DNA of 58,182 bases from an uncultured Prochlorococcus sp. (GTDB lineage Bacteria > Cyanobacteriota > Cyanobacteriia > PCC-6307 > Cyanobiaceae): the NCBI GenBank assembly GCA_902563335.1, contig CACEWU010000007.1:1-58182 (forward strand), in the 5' to 3' direction. Position numbers and translations under genes: made by a program. Position 1 is the stretch's first letter; each line of letters begins with the position of its first letter. The notes under the pieces are model-generated. The model ran no database searches, was not told the origin of the DNA, and worked only from the letters and a program-made list of their open reading frames with translations. Positions 55,594 to 58,182 of the stretch are shown here, piece after piece.

Positions 55594-57156
55594 TTAGTGA
55601 AGAAAATGACGCCTCCCTGTTAATACCATGCTGATCCCTAACTCATTACAAGCATTAATTGAATCTATATCTCGAATGCTCCCACCAGGTTGAATAATTG
55701 CTTTGACACCCCTTGTTCCTGCTAATCGCACAGTGTCATCAAAAGGTAAAAACCCATCACTTGCAAGTACTGCTCCTAATGCTTTATTTCCAGCACTATC
55801 TAGAGCTAGTTTTGCTGATCCTACTCTGTTCATTTGACCGGCTCCAATCCCTAGGCTCTTACCAGAAGATGCAACAACTATGGCATTAGAGCGAACATGT
55901 TTAACTAAACTCCAAGCAAAGGAAAGATCGTTTTTTTCTTGATTATTAGGTGTGCATTTTGTGGGTACTTCCCAGTTTGATTGGTCTTGGATCTGATCAT
56001 CTTGCTCTTGTACTAATAAGCCTCCAAGAATGCTCCTAACGTGGTTTCTATTGCTTTGATTTATTGCAACAGCGGATAGTTCTAGTAATCGTAATTTTGG
56101 TTTGCATGAGAGGATCTCTTTCGCTTTCTCTGTAAATCTTGGTGCGACAACGCATTCTAGAAAAAGGCTTTTTATCTCTTCTGCCGTATCAGCAGTAACA
56201 GTTTCATTTAATGCAACTATTCCACCAAAGGCACTAACTCTATCTGCATCTAATGCATTTTTTAAAGCATTAGTTAATGAATCGCTAATTGCTACTCCGC
56301 ATGGATTGGTGTGCTTGATAACTACAGCAGCTGATTTAAAGGAACTATTAGATTCTTTGTTGCCGTAGCCAAATTCTCGAACAGTTGAAAGGGCTGCTTC
56401 TAAATCCAGGAGGTTATTTGTGCTGAGCTCTTTCCCTTGCAATTGATTTGTACAACCCCAACCTTGATTATTTGTGCTGTACCAAGCCGCTTTTTGATGG
56501 GGGTTTTCTCCATAGCGTAGTTTTTGTTTCAGTGGCAATGCCTCAAGCCAAGGGGATGAGTTCGGATCAATTTTGCTAGCGATCCAATGGCTGATTGCAA
56601 CGTCATAGGCTGCTGTGTGTTCGAATGCCTCAAGAGCTAGTTGGAGTCGTGTGCCTTCATTAATGCAACCATTGCCTTCTTTTAAGGCTTCTAAGAAGGG
56701 AGTGTATTGATCTGGTTTTGTGAGAATTGAGACATTGGCATGGTTTTTCGCAGAGGCTCTTATCATCGCGGGGCCTCCAATATCTATATTTTCGATTGCT
56801 GTTTGCCAGCTCACATTTGCATTTGAGATTGTTTCACGAAATGGATATAAGTTAACCACTACCAAATCGATAGGGGATATGCCTTGTTCATTTAGGTCTT
56901 TGGTATGAGTGGCGTCTTCTCTTTTTGCAAGGATGCCTCCATGGATACGAGGATGAAGAGTTTTAACTCTCCCACCAAGGATTTCTGGAGAACCTGTGTA
57001 ATCCCCAACTGGAGTAACTTCTAGACCTTCTTCTTTAAGCAGCTTTGCAGTGCCACCACTGGATACAAGCTGGAATTTGTAGTTATTTACTAGGGCTTTT
57101 GCCAAGGGCACTAACCCTTCTTTGTTAGAAACACTTAACAGGGCAATTGGAGCCAT
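55594..57156 (-). CDS. purH: Bifunctional AICAR formyltransferase/IMP cyclohydrolase
   Basis: PurH carries out the last two steps of IMP synthesis. The N-terminal cyclohydrolase domain (about 1-200) begins [19 protein letters not shown] and has [14 protein letters not shown] and [16 protein letters not shown]. The formyltransferase domain follows with [30 protein letters not shown] and [20 protein letters not shown]. Length 520 is normal. ATG at 57156; divergent from the esterase gene by 45 bases. Confidence 0.97.
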   Translation of the reverse strand: MAPIALLSVSNKEGLVPLAKALVNNYKFQLVSSGGTAKLLKEEGLEVTPVGDYTGSPEILGGRVKTLHPRIHGGILAKREDATHTKDLNEQGISPIDLVVVNLYPFRETISNANVSWQTAIENIDIGGPAMIRASAKNHANVSILTKPDQYTPFLEALKEGNGCINEGTRLQLALEAFEHTAAYDVAISHWIASKIDPNSSPWLEALPLKQKLRYGENPHQKAAWYSTNNQGWGCTNQLQGKELSTNNLLDLEAALSTVREFGYGNKESNSSFKSAAVVIKHTNPCGVAISDSLTNALKNALDADRVSAFGGIVALNETVTADTAEEIKSLFLECVVAPRFTEKAKEILSCKPKLRLLELSAVAINQSNRNHVRSILGGLLVQEQDDQIQDQSNWEVPTKCTPNNQEKNDLSFAWSLVKHVRSNAIVVASSGKSLGIGAGQMNRVGSAKLALDSAGNKALGAVLASDGFLPFDDTVRLAGTRGVKAIIQPGGSIRDIDSINACNELGISMVLTGRRHFLH

Positions 57157-57201
57157 GGCAAAAGGTACTAGATCATTCCTTCGTCAACCTACGCAAAAGG
57201 A

Positions 57202-57822
57202 ATGGATTCTGTTGATATGAATGATGATCTTCTTTGCGTTAATTCTCAAGATGCATCACACAGATTGGTTTTACTGCATGGATGGGGTGCCGATGCTGAA
57301 GATTTAATTCCTCTTGGCAGAGAGTTAAGTCATCGCTCTAACAAAGCTCTTGAAGTCGTGGCATTACGCGCACCTCATCCTCATGACCAAGGGATAGGGC
57401 GACAATGGTATGGGCTTTTCCCTGCTGATTGGGCTGCAGTCCCTAAAGCAATTAGTGATCTTCAAGATCGATTAAAAGCGCTTGCCTCTTCAAGTATCCC
57501 TTTGCAAAAGACTGTCCTTTTAGGGTTCTCCCAAGGTGGAGCTATGGCCTTAGCAAGTGGGTGTTCTTTGCCATTGGCAGGATTGATTGGATGTAGTGCA
57601 TACCCTCACCCCGGTTGGATTCCTCCACATCAGAGACCTGCAGTATTTTTAACTCATGGGAATAAAGACGAAGTTGTCCCGAGCTTGGCTTCTGAACAAC
57701 TAATGAAATCTTTAAACACTAATGAATTAGAAGTGGAACTTTTTCGCTTTGATGGAGGGCACGAAATTCCCCAAGAAATCATGCCTAGCTTTTTGAGGGT
57801 TTTAAATAACTGGTTGATTTAG
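57202..57822 (+). CDS. Alpha/beta-hydrolase, carboxylesterase/phospholipase type
   Basis: The 206-residue protein has the oxyanion region LVLLHGWGADAEDLIPLG, the nucleophile elbow GFSQGGAMAL (Ser), the acid in THGNKDEVVP and the His in FDGGHEIPQE, a complete catalytic triad of the abhydrolase_2 family (carboxylesterase, acyl-protein thioesterase). The substrate is not determinable. ATG at 57202, a second at 57217 is possible. Convergent with the DUF3155 gene. Confidence 0.88.
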   Translation: MDSVDMNDDLLCVNSQDASHRLVLLHGWGADAEDLIPLGRELSHRSNKALEVVALRAPHPHDQGIGRQWYGLFPADWAAVPKAISDLQDRLKALASSSIPLQKTVLLGFSQGGAMALASGCSLPLAGLIGCSAYPHPGWIPPHQRPAVFLTHGNKDEVVPSLASEQLMKSLNTNELEVELFRFDGGHEIPQEIMPSFLRVLNNWLI

Positions 57823-57839
57823 ATGTTGAGTTTTTTATA

Positions 57840-58182
57840 TCAAACAAAAGCGTATTCATATTCTTCTATCTCTTCCCAGTCATCTGCTGTTAGTTCAAGA
57901 CCTTCAAACATGCGATCTTCTCCTACGCAATCCACGATTGTTCGTAAAGAAGGAAAGAGGAAATGATTCTCCTCGGCATATTGAGCACTAAAAAGGCCTT
58001 TTTCTCCCCAGAAAAAACGATCTGTGGTGTGCTCGTTCCTACGAACATTGAGAATTGAAGGTGAATGGAGCCCAGCTTCAGCTATGAATCGACGGGCGGC
58101 TGTGACTGGTTTGTGTTCTCCTGTTTCAAGATGGAAAGTTGGAACATGTGCCAAAACCCTTTGACCAGCCAAGCGTCTGCGG
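57840..58182 (-). CDS. DUF3155-like protein, start cut off by the window edge
   Basis: The frame reads RRRLAGQRVLAHVPTFHLET from the window edge, then KPVTAARRFIAEAGLHSPSI, NEHTTDRFFWGEKGLFSAQY and AEENHFLFPSLRTIV, ending in an acidic tail. These match my recollection of DUF3155, a cyanobacterial family of unknown function whose members begin with an Arg-rich stretch. The frame stays open to the edge, so the true start lies beyond 58182; a TTG at 58172 is probably not the start. Confidence 0.75.
   Translation of the reverse strand, partial: RRRLAGQRVLAHVPTFHLETGEHKPVTAARRFIAEAGLHSPSILNVRRNEHTTDRFFWGEKGLFSAQYAEENHFLFPSLRTIVDCVGEDRMFEGLELTADDWEEIEEYEYAFV

Noticed and set aside
1-58182. CRISPR arrays, insertion sequences, prophage genes, rRNA
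   Set aside because: Scanned by eye for regularly spaced repeats, transposase or integrase motifs and rRNA sequence; none seen.

Overview
The window is a dense, AT-rich stretch of a marine picocyanobacterial chromosome, most likely Prochlorococcus. It carries photosystem II genes (psbO, psbH, psbN), the cyanobacterial nitrogen regulator ntcA, a CP12 Calvin-cycle switch protein, crtR (carotenoid hydroxylase), and many small families found mainly in cyanobacteria (DUF2301, DUF2555, Ycf20/DUF565, DUF3177, DUF3084, DUF3146, DUF3181, DUF3155, DUF3769). Intergenic gaps are short, and many neighbouring genes overlap by 1-17 bases. I saw no rRNA, insertion sequence, prophage or CRISPR. Family names come from recognising motifs in the translations; no database search was run.

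Layout. 1-5.6 kb: start of a SulP anion transporter, a J-domain chaperone, hemB, a VOC-fold protein coupled to mutS2. 5.6-9.2 kb: an isolated sulfotransferase, a long AT-rich gap, obg, a small hypothetical, CP12, and a decayed reading frame with three in-frame TAG codons. 9.2-22 kb: mostly minus-strand housekeeping genes (ABC-F ATPase, DUF2301, GST, KDPG aldolase, ftsH, ATP sulfurylase, psbO, coaBC, DUF2555), with aspartoacylase and aroC on the plus strand. 22-31.5 kb: tRNA-Ala(CGC), Ycf20-like, pyrB, alkyl-adenine glycosylase, creatininase-gatC, crtR, tRNA-Leu(TAG), and an ileS split by a one-base frameshift. 31.5-41.4 kb: trmB, glmM, txlA, a cobO-dcd-thyX run, rph, ntcA, DUF3084 with an RNase H-like protein, pth, tatA, and divergent psbH/psbN. 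41.5-58 kb: a DUF3769 (LptD-like) gene with an in-frame TGA, leuCD, cinA, glyA, tRNA-Arg(ACG), murJ, sfsA, amt with a textbook NtcA promoter, ispH, DoxX, purH, an esterase, and the truncated start of a DUF3155 gene.

How they connect. The regulator ntcA and its predicted target amt are both present, and amt has a perfect GTA-N8-TAC box placed correctly before a -10 hexamer. cobO, dcd and thyX lie head to tail and all bear on DNA precursor supply. CP12 and KDPG aldolase belong to carbon metabolism, and psbO, psbH and psbN to photosystem II.

Most worth a second look: two genes expected to be essential are interrupted (ileS by one extra base, the DUF3769 gene by one TGA); a 173-codon frame is broken only by TAG codons; sfsA appears to be preceded by a 7-codon leader ORF, within a hairpin, whose stop overlaps its start; and a CobO-type protein lacks its family's Walker A motif. 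I did not find a clearly new multi-gene system.
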